Assembly: GCA_027065125.1 (NCBI GenBank) | Contig: JAMOOV010000061.1 | Span: 1 to 52,835 of the forward strand | DNA: 52,835 nt | DNA from: Campylobacterales bacterium | GTDB taxonomy: Bacteria > Campylobacterota > Campylobacteria > Campylobacterales > JALSKU01 | Direction of reading: 5' to 3' | Shown: positions 1 through 8,151 of the stretch, in pieces | Position numbering within the stretch: position 1 is the stretch's first letter | Layout: the number at the start of each line of letters is the position of its first letter | Made by a program: the position numbers and the translations under genes | Notes under the pieces: generated by a model | Database searches by the model: none | Told to the model about the DNA's origin: nothing | What the model saw: the letters and a program-made list of their open reading frames with translations, nothing else

Positions 1-1404
1 GTTATGCAAATAGTGCAAACCATAGGTGGCTTTTCACTTGGCGGGGCTGATGTGGTCAGAAGAGCTATGGGTAAAAAGATAAAGTCTGAAATGGATAGGT
101 TAAAGGGAGAGTTTGCCGATGGAGCGGTAAAAAAAGGTTTTGATAGAAAAAAAGCCGAAGAGCTGTTTGATCTTATCGTTAAGTTCGCCGGATATGGTTT
201 TAATAAATCACACTCTGCTGCATATGCTATGATAACTTTTCAAACAAGTTATTTAAAAGCATACTACCCTCAAGAGTTTATGGCGGCACTTTTGACAAGT
301 GAACAAGATAATACCAATAAAATTGTGAAGTATGTGGATGAAGTTAAGAGACTTGGCATAAAACTCTCTCCTCCGGATATTAAAAAAAGTTTTGTGGAAT
401 TTTCTGCCATAAAAGAGGATGAGGAAGAAGTTATACTTTTTGGATTGGGGGCTATAAAAGGTGTTGGCAGAACTGCTATCAAAAGTATCATTGAAGCAAG
501 AGAAGAAAAACAGTTTGAAGATTTGAGTGATTTTATATCAAGGGTTGATACGACAAAAGTAAATAAAAAAGTTTTAGAATCTCTTATAAAATCTGGAAGT
601 TTGGATAGCTTTGGATATACAAGAAGAGCTTTGCTTGATGGTATTGAGCATATAGTAAATGCCGGAGCTGAATGTGCAAGAGCTAAAAAAATGGCTGAAA
701 ATTCACTTTTTGGTGATAGTGCGGAGATGGTAACGGCAAGAATAGAGATAGAACATGTTGAAGAGTTTGATCCAAGAGATATACTTGATCTTGAAAAAGA
801 AACTATGGGATTTTATATCTCAGGTCACCCACTTGATAGCTATAGAGAGGAGATAGAAAAGATACCTCATACTCTCTCCAGCGATATAGATTCTGTTGCA
901 GATGGCAGTAAAGCTCTTTTTATAGGAAAGGTAGAAGAGGTTAGCACCAAGATAAGCAAAAAGGGAAATAAGTTTGGTATTTTGAATATTATGGATTTTC
1001 ATGGCAATATAGAGTTAACCGTTTTTGAAAAAATGTTAAATAAGATAGAGGATATGGATCTCGATCAACCTCTTGCTTTTAAAGTGCAGGTAAATAAAGA
1101 TAATCAATTTACAAGAATACGAGTTTTAAAACTTATGACTCTTGAAGAGTCGAAAAAAGAGCATATTGAAACAAAGATAGAAGAAAAGCCAAAAGAGCCT
1201 ATCTTTGTAAAAATTGAATTATCTCAAAACGATAATATACTTGATAAATTGTATGAGCTTATACGAATACATAGAGGAAACAGAGAGCTAAAACTTATCA
1301 TAAGTTCAAAAAGAGAAGATGTTGTATTTGAACTTCAAGATAGGGTAAATGACTCTATCATTAATGAATTATCTTTGATAAACGGTATAGAAAAAGTAGC
1401 TTAG
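1..1404 (+). CDS. dnaE: DNA polymerase III subunit alpha, C-terminal part (5' truncated by window edge)
   Basis: This is the replicative polymerase catalytic subunit, cut by the left window edge; the frame is open from base 1. The visible 467 codons cover the end of the C-family polymerase domain (GYGFNKSHSAAYA and SYLKAYYPQEFMAALL are family signatures), the helix-hairpin-helix region (FGLGAIKGVGRTAI), the FYISGHPL segment, and an OB-fold of about 80 residues (ALFIGKVEEVSTKISKKG to VFEKML) followed by the short C-terminal domain that in this family contacts tau and the clamp. The gene meets flgS tail to tail with a 4-base overlap. No frameshift or odd codon use is visible. Identity is secure; only the N-terminal PHP and palm regions are missing. 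Confidence 0.97.
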   Translation, partial: VMQIVQTIGGFSLGGADVVRRAMGKKIKSEMDRLKGEFADGAVKKGFDRKKAEELFDLIVKFAGYGFNKSHSAAYAMITFQTSYLKAYYPQEFMAALLTSEQDNTNKIVKYVDEVKRLGIKLSPPDIKKSFVEFSAIKEDEEEVILFGLGAIKGVGRTAIKSIIEAREEKQFEDLSDFISRVDTTKVNKKVLESLIKSGSLDSFGYTRRALLDGIEHIVNAGAECARAKKMAENSLFGDSAEMVTARIEIEHVEEFDPRDILDLEKETMGFYISGHPLDSYREEIEKIPHTLSSDIDSVADGSKALFIGKVEEVSTKISKKGNKFGILNIMDFHGNIELTVFEKMLNKIEDMDLDQPLAFKVQVNKDNQFTRIRVLKLMTLEESKKEHIETKIEEKPKEPIFVKIELSQNDNILDKLYELIRIHRGNRELKLIISSKREDVVFELQDRVNDSIINELSLINGIEKVA

Positions 1405-2426
1405 TTTTGTTTTGGAATAGTTATTTTAAAACCTTTTTTATTTGTCAATAATTCAATTTTGCCATTGTGAGCATTTATGATTTCAAGAGATAAAGCAAGA
1501 CCAAGTCCTTGCCCTTTTGTTTTGGTGGTTTTAAAAGGTTCGTAAAGGATATTTTTGTCTTCAAAATCAACACCTGAATCAATAATATCAAAGATAAACT
1601 CTTTTTCGGTTTCTTTAAGTTTGATTTTTACATAACCGTTTTCATTTTCGCTCTCTTCTATGGCATCTATGGCATTAAAGAGAAAATTTTGAAGCACTAT
1701 AGAAACCAAATCAAAATCAGCTACCAATTCTATATCTTTTATATCAAAGAAAAAATTTATCTCTTTTGAAAAGCTATAATACGAGATAGCAAATTCAATA
1801 TCCGACACAAGTTCCTTGGCTTGAAAAGTGCTTAAATTTATACTGACTCCTTTTGTAAAAAGAAGAGTAGCTTTTATGATTCTCTCTACTCTCCAAATAG
1901 CTTTTTTGATCTCTTCTACAAGTGGTCTGTTTTTTGGTTGCACTCTTTTATAGAGTGTTGAAGCCATAAGCGATACGGAACCTATGGGGTTTCTAATTTC
2001 GTGTGATAAATGTGCTGCAACTTGTCCCATTGAAGCAAGTCTTTCTCCTCTTTTTTCCTGTGTTATATCTGTTGCACTGATGATAGTTCTTCCATATGCT
2101 TTGTTTATTTTTATAAGATAAAAAAAATTTTCATACTCTATTTCATCACTCTCTTTGCTAAAGTCTATCTCGTCTAAAAGTCCTTTGCATTTTTTTGCTT
2201 CGGAATTTTGTAAAAAAATATCCCTGTTTTCATCCACTACCCACAGTGCATTTGGTAAGACCTCTATGATTTGTTTAATGAAGTCTTGCAAATTTTTATA
2301 TGAGGTATTTAACTCTTTGTATTCCTTTTCAACAGCATAGGTTTGTTTTATAAGTCCCTCAAGGCTTTTTTTAAAAAACTCTTTTTCTTTTGTGTTTAAA
2401 CTATCAAGCATTTGTTTATCAATCAT
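1401..2426 (-). CDS. flgS: Flagellar two-component sensor histidine kinase FlgS
   Basis: Soluble histidine kinase of 341 residues with no membrane segment, the usual length for campylobacterial FlgS. The N-terminal about 130 residues form a coiled-coil and PAS-like sensor (IEVLPNALWVVDENRDIFLQN). The HisKA box is HLSHEIRNPIG with the phospho-acceptor at His142. The HATPase end has an N box (NFLFNAIDAIEE) and a G box (GQGLGLALSLEII). In this phylum FlgS senses the flagellar export apparatus and phosphorylates FlgR, the activator of sigma-54 rod, ring and hook genes; the flgI operon in this window has such a promoter. The ATG is preceded by AAAGG and overlaps the upstream DUF234 gene by 8 bases, so the two are probably cotranscribed. 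flgR is not in the window. Confidence 0.93.
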   Translation of the reverse strand: MIDKQMLDSLNTKEKEFFKKSLEGLIKQTYAVEKEYKELNTSYKNLQDFIKQIIEVLPNALWVVDENRDIFLQNSEAKKCKGLLDEIDFSKESDEIEYENFFYLIKINKAYGRTIISATDITQEKRGERLASMGQVAAHLSHEIRNPIGSVSLMASTLYKRVQPKNRPLVEEIKKAIWRVERIIKATLLFTKGVSINLSTFQAKELVSDIEFAISYYSFSKEINFFFDIKDIELVADFDLVSIVLQNFLFNAIDAIEESENENGYVKIKLKETEKEFIFDIIDSGVDFEDKNILYEPFKTTKTKGQGLGLALSLEIINAHNGKIELLTNKKGFKITIPKQN

Positions 2427-3303
2427 TATTTAACCTTTTAAACATTTCCAAATCAAACAATATAGTATCATCTTTTTTCTCTTTTTTAAATGTACTGCTG
2501 AAACCGTTTTTTGAAAAAAGTGCAAATTTTGTCACTTCAAAATCCATTTTTTTTACTTTACTTTGTAATTTTCTAAGGATATTTTTGCAAATTTTTTGAT
2601 TTGTCCATTTGCACTCTCCTACTATATAGTTGCCATTTATATCTTTAGAGAGCATGTCTATTTCAATATTTTTATCCCAATAACTGCCAGTTTCTACTAT
2701 ATTTAAATTAAAATATTTCTCTTTGATTAGTTCGTTTGACAACTCTTCAAAAGTCAGACTTATATATTTTTCAAGATTTTTATCTATATTTTTTATAATA
2801 TTTTCATCTTTTTGCTCCATTTTATCTTCATATGGAGAGATAAAAGTGTACCAAAATCTATGAAAATTTTTTGTAAATCTTAATTTATTCTCGGCACTAT
2901 ATCTTCTCAACTCTTTTTTTAGCGGTTTGTGTTTGGAGCTTTTAAGTATCTTTTCTCTTGTAAATTCTTTTGAAATAATTTGATTGTCAAATAACTCTTT
3001 ATACAGCATTCTGCCTCTTTTTTGTGAAAATTTTTTATTTTTGTATATGGCATACTGTTTTCTATCTCCAAGGGCTAATTTTTGAAGTATTACTTTCATA
3101 TCTTTATCATCATAAAATTCAGTTTTTAGCTTGGAAAAATCATCTATGATATATCTCTTTATATTTTCAAAGACATTTGTATTTAACTGTATATTATTTA
3201 ACTCCAATCCATCAAACACGGCAAAATTTTCGATTTGCTCTTGTATGCTTAGATAAGGAAAATGTTTGTGAAAAAGTTGAAATCTCTTTTTTAAGTTTTG
3301 CAT
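2419..3303 (-). CDS. DUF234 domain protein with PD-(D/E)xK nuclease-like C terminus
   Basis: Protein of 294 residues. The C-terminal about 110 residues match the DUF234 fold (PF03008), usually the tail of archaeal-type AAA ATPases. The restriction-endonuclease-like signature is visible as E186/E187 (TFEE), D216 (EIDMLS) and the pair E230-x-K232 in GECKW, followed by FALFSKNGFS. The N-terminal half has no P-loop, so the ATPase module that normally precedes DUF234 is absent; it is lysine-rich and probably helical. It sits directly upstream of flgS with overlapping ends, an arrangement I recall from other Campylobacterota. No Shine-Dalgarno is evident at the ATG, and a TAAAAT element ends 5 bases before it. 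Function is unknown; a nuclease or nucleic-acid role is inferred only from the motif. Confidence 0.75.
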   Translation of the reverse strand: MQNLKKRFQLFHKHFPYLSIQEQIENFAVFDGLELNNIQLNTNVFENIKRYIIDDFSKLKTEFYDDKDMKVILQKLALGDRKQYAIYKNKKFSQKRGRMLYKELFDNQIISKEFTREKILKSSKHKPLKKELRRYSAENKLRFTKNFHRFWYTFISPYEDKMEQKDENIIKNIDKNLEKYISLTFEELSNELIKEKYFNLNIVETGSYWDKNIEIDMLSKDINGNYIVGECKWTNQKICKNILRKLQSKVKKMDFEVTKFALFSKNGFSSTFKKEKKDDTILFDLEMFKRLNND

Positions 3304-3579
3304 ATATTATTTTACTGAAGTTATGGTAAAAGTAAACTAATTGAAATAAAAGAAAATCTAAAAAAAAGGAAACAAGAGGAGATATTTATATTCTCATTAT
3401 GGTAAATTTAAGTAAAAATTTAGAAGATATTCTCTTTTAAAGATTAATAAAGAGTGACAATAAATCAAAGTAGCATCCCTTCTCATAAAAGCCTAATAGA
3501 ATTAAAAAAATATTTTATCCAAAATATATAATAATTTAGCTATAATATGTTTCTTTTTATAAATCAAAAAGGTTTAATT
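3304..3579. other. Divergent intergenic region between the DUF234 gene and pyrD
   Basis: AT-rich spacer between divergently transcribed genes. It holds a -10-like TATAAT at 3541-3546 for pyrD and a TAAAAT facing the DUF234 gene. I see no RNA gene, repeat array or convincing ORF. A 13-codon ATG-to-stop reading around 3401-3442 has no supporting signal. Confidence 0.6.
3541..3546 (+). promoter_or_regulatory. Probable sigma-70 -10 element for the pyrD operon
   Basis: The hexamer TATAAT lies 33 bases before the chosen pyrD start, in a T/A-rich context without a clear -35, as is usual in Campylobacterota. An in-frame ATG at 3547 abuts this hexamer and would lie at or before the transcription start. 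This is why the ATG at 3580 is preferred for pyrD. Confidence 0.5.
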
Positions 3580-4641
3580 ATGTATCAATATCTTAAAAAA
3601 ATTATGTTTTTATTTGATCCAGAAACTGCTCACAATATAGCAGAATTTACTTTTAAAAATGGGTACAAAGCTTGTCCGTATATATTTTCAAAATATGCCC
3701 AACAACACTTTATAGTTGACGATATGATAAAACAAGAAGTTGAAGGTATTGAATTTTCAAACCCAATAGGTCTTGCGGCGGGATTTGACAAAAATGCCAC
3801 TATGATAAAACCGCTTACCGCTCTTGGTTTTGGACATATAGAGTATGGCACACTAACCCCAAAACCGCAAAAAGGCAATCCCAAACCGAGACTTTTTAGA
3901 TATCCGGAGTTCAACTCTTTACAAAATGCTATGGGATTCAATAACGACGGAGCGGATAAAATAGCCTTGAGAGTCAAAAAACTATATCCTTTTACCACTC
4001 CTCTTGGAGCAAATATAGGAAAAAATAAAACAACACCCCTTGAAGATGCTATAAACGACTACTCTTTGCTTATAGATGAATTTAAAGAGATATGTGATTA
4101 TTTCGTTATCAATATATCCTCTCCCAACACAAAAGGTTTAAGGGATCTACAAAATGAGGATTTTATCAAGTCCGTATTTGAAATGGGTCTATCCAAGACC
4201 GATAAACCTATATTTTTAAAATTGGCTCCCGATATGCCTACCGATAATGCTATAAGTTTGGCACTTACGGCAAAACAAAGCGGAGCAAAAGGTATCATAG
4301 CCACCAATACCACCATAGACTACTCTTTACTGCCGGATGCTAAAGACTTCGGCGGTATAAGCGGAGAAGTTTTGAAAGAAAAAAGTTACAATTTTTTTAA
4401 AGAGATAGCAAAAGAGCTTTTTGGTAAAATAACACTTATAAGTGTAGGCGGCATAGACTCGAGCGAAGAGGCTTACAAAAGGATAAAAGCTGGAGCTTCA
4501 CTTGTGCAGATATATAGCTCGTTCATTTTTAACGGACCAAAAGGTATCGAAGAGATAAACAGAGGCATAATCGATCTTTTAAAAAATGATGGTTTTGCTC
4601 ACATTAGTGATGCTGTCGGGATTGATTTAAAGGGAGATTGA
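3580..4641 (+). CDS. pyrD: Dihydroorotate dehydrogenase (quinone), class 2
   Basis: Membrane-associated flavoenzyme that oxidises dihydroorotate to orotate with quinone, in pyrimidine synthesis. The 353-residue product starts MYQYLKKIMF, the short amphipathic helix typical of class 2 enzymes. Visible signatures are GLAAGFDKNA (FMN binding), GFGHIEYGTLTPKPQKGNP, NAMGFNNDGAD, the catalytic-loop serine region NISSPNTKGLRDLQ, and LISVGGI near the phosphate site. The ATG at 3580 has AAAGG seven bases upstream and gives the family's usual length; the earlier ATG at 3547 overlaps the promoter. The stop shares one base with the next start (TGATG), so translation is probably coupled to the peptidase gene. 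pyrD / M16 peptidase / dapA is a conserved order in Campylobacterota. Confidence 0.95.
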   Translation: MYQYLKKIMFLFDPETAHNIAEFTFKNGYKACPYIFSKYAQQHFIVDDMIKQEVEGIEFSNPIGLAAGFDKNATMIKPLTALGFGHIEYGTLTPKPQKGNPKPRLFRYPEFNSLQNAMGFNNDGADKIALRVKKLYPFTTPLGANIGKNKTTPLEDAINDYSLLIDEFKEICDYFVINISSPNTKGLRDLQNEDFIKSVFEMGLSKTDKPIFLKLAPDMPTDNAISLALTAKQSGAKGIIATNTTIDYSLLPDAKDFGGISGEVLKEKSYNFFKEIAKELFGKITLISVGGIDSSEEAYKRIKAGASLVQIYSSFIFNGPKGIEEINRGIIDLLKNDGFAHISDAVGIDLKGD

Positions 4642-5945
4642 TGAAAAAGATTTTACTATCTATTATACTAATTACAGGAGTTTTAATGGGAAGTGTCCTT
4701 CCGAAATATTATGAAAAAACCTTGAAAAACGGTTTGCAAGTCGTCGTCATACCTATAAACAGAGGTAGCGATGTTATAACGACGGATATCTTTTACAAGG
4801 TGGGTAGCGGTGATGAGATAATGGGTAAAAGCGGTATAGCACATATGCTTGAGCATATGAATTTCAAATCCACAAAGCATCTAAAAGCGGGAGAGTTTGA
4901 CAAGATAGTTAAAGGTTTTGGAGGAGTAAACAATGCCTCTACGGGATTTGATTATACACACTATTTTATAAAAAGTAGCTCTAAAAATCTCGGAAAATCT
5001 CTAAAGCTTTTTGCCGAGCTTATGGCAAATCTAAACTTAAAAGACAGCGAATTTCAAACGGAAAGAAAGGTTGTGCTTGAGGAGAGGTATTGGAGGACGG
5101 ATAACTCCCCTATGGGTTACTTGTACTTTAGACTTTTTAACAATGCATATCTTTACAACTCATACCATTGGACTCCCATCGGTTTTATAGATGATATCAA
5201 AAGCTGGACTATTGAGGATATTAGAGAGTTTCACAAGATGTACTATCAGCCCAAAAATGCCATCGTAGTGGTTGCGGGGGATATGAAGCCCAATGATGTT
5301 TTTAAAGAGAGTGAAAAATATTTCGGCAATATAAAAAATAGTGTAGCCATAAAACGATCACATCAGACGGAGCCTCCTCAAGACGGCGAAAAAGATATAA
5401 TAGTACATAAAGATTCTCAAGTTCAAATGGTGGGTATAGCATACCATATACCTGATTTTAAAAGTCAAGATCAAGTCGCACTTTCCGTGATAGGAGAGAT
5501 ACTTGGTAGAGGAAAAAGTAGCAGACTTATAAATAACCTTGTTGATAAAAAACGGGAGGTAAATCAAATATTTGCCTACAATATGGAAAATAAACACCCC
5601 GGGCTTTTTCTTATCATCGCAGTTTGCAATCCCGGAGTTGATGCCAATATCGTAAAAAAAGATATTTTAAAAGAGCTTGAAAAGATAAAAAAATCAAGTG
5701 TAACGAAAAAAGAGCTTGAAAAGATAAAAACAAATACAAAAGCGGACTTTATATACTCCCTTGAGAGCTCCTCAAGTGTAGCATCACTATTTGGTAGCTA
5801 TTTGGCAAGAGGCGATATCAAACCTCTTCTAACTTACGAGGAAAATATCGACAAGCTCTCTACTGAAACGATAAAAGAGGTGGCAAACAGATACTTTGAT
5901 GCCAAAAACAGAACTATACTAATACTCAAAAAGGATCAAAAATGA
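4641..5945 (+). CDS. M16 family zinc metallopeptidase, secreted
   Basis: Peptidase of 434 residues beginning with a signal peptide (MKKILLSIILITGVLMGS). The inverted zinc motif HxxEH is intact as HMLEH, and the downstream glutamate region ERKVVLEERYW supplies the third ligand. This is a single-unit M16B/pitrilysin-type protein of the length expected for members that pair or dimerise. The substrate is unknown. I chose the ATG at 4641, which has AGGGAG eight bases upstream, over the TTG one codon earlier. It overlaps pyrD by one base and dapA by four (ATGA). A 22-base direct repeat (5669-5690 and 5708 onward) encodes two copies of KELEKIK in the C-terminal half; this looks like a coiled-coil duplication, not a mobile element. 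Confidence 0.9.
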   Translation: MKKILLSIILITGVLMGSVLPKYYEKTLKNGLQVVVIPINRGSDVITTDIFYKVGSGDEIMGKSGIAHMLEHMNFKSTKHLKAGEFDKIVKGFGGVNNASTGFDYTHYFIKSSSKNLGKSLKLFAELMANLNLKDSEFQTERKVVLEERYWRTDNSPMGYLYFRLFNNAYLYNSYHWTPIGFIDDIKSWTIEDIREFHKMYYQPKNAIVVVAGDMKPNDVFKESEKYFGNIKNSVAIKRSHQTEPPQDGEKDIIVHKDSQVQMVGIAYHIPDFKSQDQVALSVIGEILGRGKSSRLINNLVDKKREVNQIFAYNMENKHPGLFLIIAVCNPGVDANIVKKDILKELEKIKKSSVTKKELEKIKTNTKADFIYSLESSSSVASLFGSYLARGDIKPLLTYEENIDKLSTETIKEVANRYFDAKNRTILILKKDQK

Positions 5946-6832
5946 AATATTTTAAAGGTGCGATGACGGCACTTATAACACCGTTTAAAGATGGAAAACT
6001 TGATGAAGTTACATACGAAAAACTGATAAAAAGACAGATAAAAAACGGTATAGATGTAGTGGTGCCGGTAGGAACAACGGGAGAAAGTGCAACCCTGTCT
6101 CATAACGAGCATAAAAGATGTATAGAGATAGCGGCTTCGGTATGTAAAGGAACGGATGTAAAGGTTTTAGCCGGTGCGGGAAGCAATGCCACTCATGAGG
6201 CGGTTGATCTTGCCAAATTTGCCGAACTTCAAGGAGCGGACGGGATACTATCCGTAACTCCATATTACAATAAGCCGACTCAAGAGGGACTTTACCAACA
6301 CTATAAAACGATAGCAAATTCGGTTGAGATACCTTTGGTGCTATACAATGTTCCGGGCAGAACAAGTGTGGATCTTTTGCCAGAAACCGTTTTTAGGCTA
6401 TATGATGATATACCAAATATTTTTGCCATTAAGGAGGCTACAGGTTCAATTGATAGAGCTATAGATATCCTTAGCAAAAGACCTGGAATGTATCTTTTTT
6501 GCGGCGATGATGCTATAGATTATCCGATGTTGGCAAATGGAGCAAGAGGTATTATATCCGTTACGGCAAATCTTTTGCCAAAATTAAAAAGTGAGCTTGT
6601 TCACTCCGCTTTAAATGGTGATTTTAAAACTGCAAAAGAGATCAATGATAAACTATATCCTTTAAATAAGATACTTTTTATAGAGAGCAATCCTATACCT
6701 ATAAAAGCCGCTATGTATATAGCTGGGCTTATAGATACACTTGAGTATAGACTTCCTCTTACAATGCCGAGCAATAAAAATCTTGTTAGAATTGAAAAAA
6801 TTATGACCAATTATGATATAGAGAGATTTTAA
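5942..6832 (+). CDS. dapA: 4-hydroxy-tetrahydrodipicolinate synthase
   Basis: Condenses pyruvate with aspartate semialdehyde, the first committed step of lysine and meso-diaminopimelate synthesis, in the cytoplasm. The 296-residue protein has the full family signature: GTTGESATL near residue 44, LYNVPGRT with the active-site tyrosine, and the Schiff-base lysine in FAIKEATGS. The start overlaps the peptidase stop (ATGA) and the stop shares a base with the next gene, so it belongs to one translation-coupled operon. Nothing unusual is seen. Confidence 0.97.
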   Translation: MKYFKGAMTALITPFKDGKLDEVTYEKLIKRQIKNGIDVVVPVGTTGESATLSHNEHKRCIEIAASVCKGTDVKVLAGAGSNATHEAVDLAKFAELQGADGILSVTPYYNKPTQEGLYQHYKTIANSVEIPLVLYNVPGRTSVDLLPETVFRLYDDIPNIFAIKEATGSIDRAIDILSKRPGMYLFCGDDAIDYPMLANGARGIISVTANLLPKLKSELVHSALNGDFKTAKEINDKLYPLNKILFIESNPIPIKAAMYIAGLIDTLEYRLPLTMPSNKNLVRIEKIMTNYDIERF

Positions 6833-7617
6833 TGAGTGTTCAAAGTAGTATAGAGGGAAAAACACTTGTTATCAGCGGAGGCACAAGAGGTATAGGTAAA
6901 GCGATAGTTTATGAATTTGCTCATGCCGGAGCTAATGTGGCTTTTACATACCATTCAAATGAAGAAGAGGCAAAAAAAATAGCCGAAGATTTGGAAAAAA
7001 ATTATGGGGTTAAAGCAAGATATTATAAATTAAACATTCTTGAACCAGAAACTTATAAAGATGTTTTTAAACAAATAGATGAAGATTTTGAGCAGATCCA
7101 CTTTTTTATCTCAAATGCCATCATATCGGGTCGTGCAGTCGTAGGCGGATACGGCAAATTTATGAGACTTAAACCAAGAGGCTTAAATAATATATGGACG
7201 GCAACGGTAGTGGCTTTTGTTATAGGTGCTCAAGAGGCGGCAAAAAGGATGCAAAAGATAGGCAAAGGTAGTATCATCTCCATAAGCAGTACGGGCAATC
7301 TTGTCTATATAGATAACTATGCAGGACATGGAACCAACAAGGCCGCAGTAGAAGCTATGGTAAGGTATGCTGCTGCCGAACTTGGAGAGATGGGTATAAG
7401 AGTCAATGCAGTTAGCGGAGGACCTATCGAAACCGATGCATTAAGAGCTTTTGTAAACTATGAAGAGATTAAAGAAAAGGTAAAAGAGCTATCTCCTCTA
7501 AACCGCATGGGAAAACCGGAAGATTTAGCGGGAGCTTGTCTTTTTCTGTGTAGTGAAAAAGCGGATTGGATTACCGGGCAAACTCTTATCATAGACGGAG
7601 GGACTACCTTTAAGTGA
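6832..7617 (+). CDS. SDR oxidoreductase, FabL-like enoyl-[acyl-carrier-protein] reductase candidate
   Basis: Classical Rossmann short-chain dehydrogenase, 261 residues, with the cofactor motif ISGGTRGIG and a structural SISS strand. The catalytic tyrosine and lysine are six residues apart (YAGHGTNK) instead of the YxxxK of ordinary SDRs. A Y-x6-K spacing marks the enoyl-ACP reductases FabI and FabL, and the flanking AAVEAMVRYAAAEL, RVNAVSGGPIETDAL and GQTLIIDGG resemble the FabL branch. It would then reduce enoyl-ACP in fatty-acid elongation, possibly beside a separate FabI. The next gene, pgsA, also acts in lipid synthesis. A non-FabL SDR activity cannot be excluded. The start overlaps the dapA stop by one base. 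Confidence 0.72.
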   Translation: MSVQSSIEGKTLVISGGTRGIGKAIVYEFAHAGANVAFTYHSNEEEAKKIAEDLEKNYGVKARYYKLNILEPETYKDVFKQIDEDFEQIHFFISNAIISGRAVVGGYGKFMRLKPRGLNNIWTATVVAFVIGAQEAAKRMQKIGKGSIISISSTGNLVYIDNYAGHGTNKAAVEAMVRYAAAELGEMGIRVNAVSGGPIETDALRAFVNYEEIKEKVKELSPLNRMGKPEDLAGACLFLCSEKADWITGQTLIIDGGTTFK

Positions 7618-8150
7618 TGAATTTACCAAATATATTGGCTTTTACTCGTATCTTAATGGCTCCGTTGATGTTCTTTTTTCTTGTAGATAGAAATTTATCT
7701 ATTTTTAAAAATGTTGATGTCAGTTGGCTTGATTATTTTGCGACACTACTTTTTGTACTTGCAAGTGTTACGGACTTTTTTGACGGTTATATAGCAAGAA
7801 GTTGGAATCAGATAACAAAACTTGGAGCCATTCTTGATCCGCTTGCGGATAAGATGCTCACTCTTGCGGCATTCTTGGGTCTTATGTATATAGATAGAGC
7901 TTCTCCGTGGGCTATACTTCTTATACTTGTTAGAGAATTTTTTATAACCGGACTTAGAGTTTTAATGGCAGGCGAAAATAAAAGTGTAAAAGCATCTTTT
8001 GCGGGAAAAATCAAAACGGTAACTCAAATGATAGCCATAGGATTTTTGATGATGGATTGGCCGTATGCTACTGTACTTTTATGGCTTGCAGTCTTTTTAA
8101 CTCTATATTCCGGCTTTGAATATGTTTATACATATATAAAAGAGAGTTGA
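7617..8150 (+). CDS. pgsA: CDP-diacylglycerol--glycerol-3-phosphate 3-phosphatidyltransferase
   Basis: Integral membrane enzyme that makes phosphatidylglycerophosphate from CDP-diacylglycerol and glycerol-3-phosphate. The CDP-alcohol phosphotransferase motif is complete: D-x2-DG-x2-AR-x8-G-x3-D-x3-D, read in DFFDGYIARSW and LGAILDPLADKML. The 177 residues contain about four hydrophobic segments. The ATG at 7617 overlaps the SDR stop (TGATG); a GTG one codon earlier is a possible alternative. GGAGGG lies 14 bases upstream, rather far, which suggests translational coupling. gpsA, which makes its substrate glycerol-3-phosphate, is 2 kb away on the other strand. Confidence 0.95.
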   Translation: MNLPNILAFTRILMAPLMFFFLVDRNLSIFKNVDVSWLDYFATLLFVLASVTDFFDGYIARSWNQITKLGAILDPLADKMLTLAAFLGLMYIDRASPWAILLILVREFFITGLRVLMAGENKSVKASFAGKIKTVTQMIAIGFLMMDWPYATVLLWLAVFLTLYSGFEYVYTYIKES

Positions 8151-8151
8151 T

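Noticed and set aside
3401-3442. Short ATG-to-stop reading of 13 codons upstream of pyrD
   Set aside because: No placed ribosome site or sequence feature supports it; it is the length expected by chance in AT-rich DNA.
5669-5730. 22-base direct repeat in the M16 peptidase gene
   Set aside because: It encodes two KELEKIK segments of a helical region, stays in frame and has no insertion-element features.
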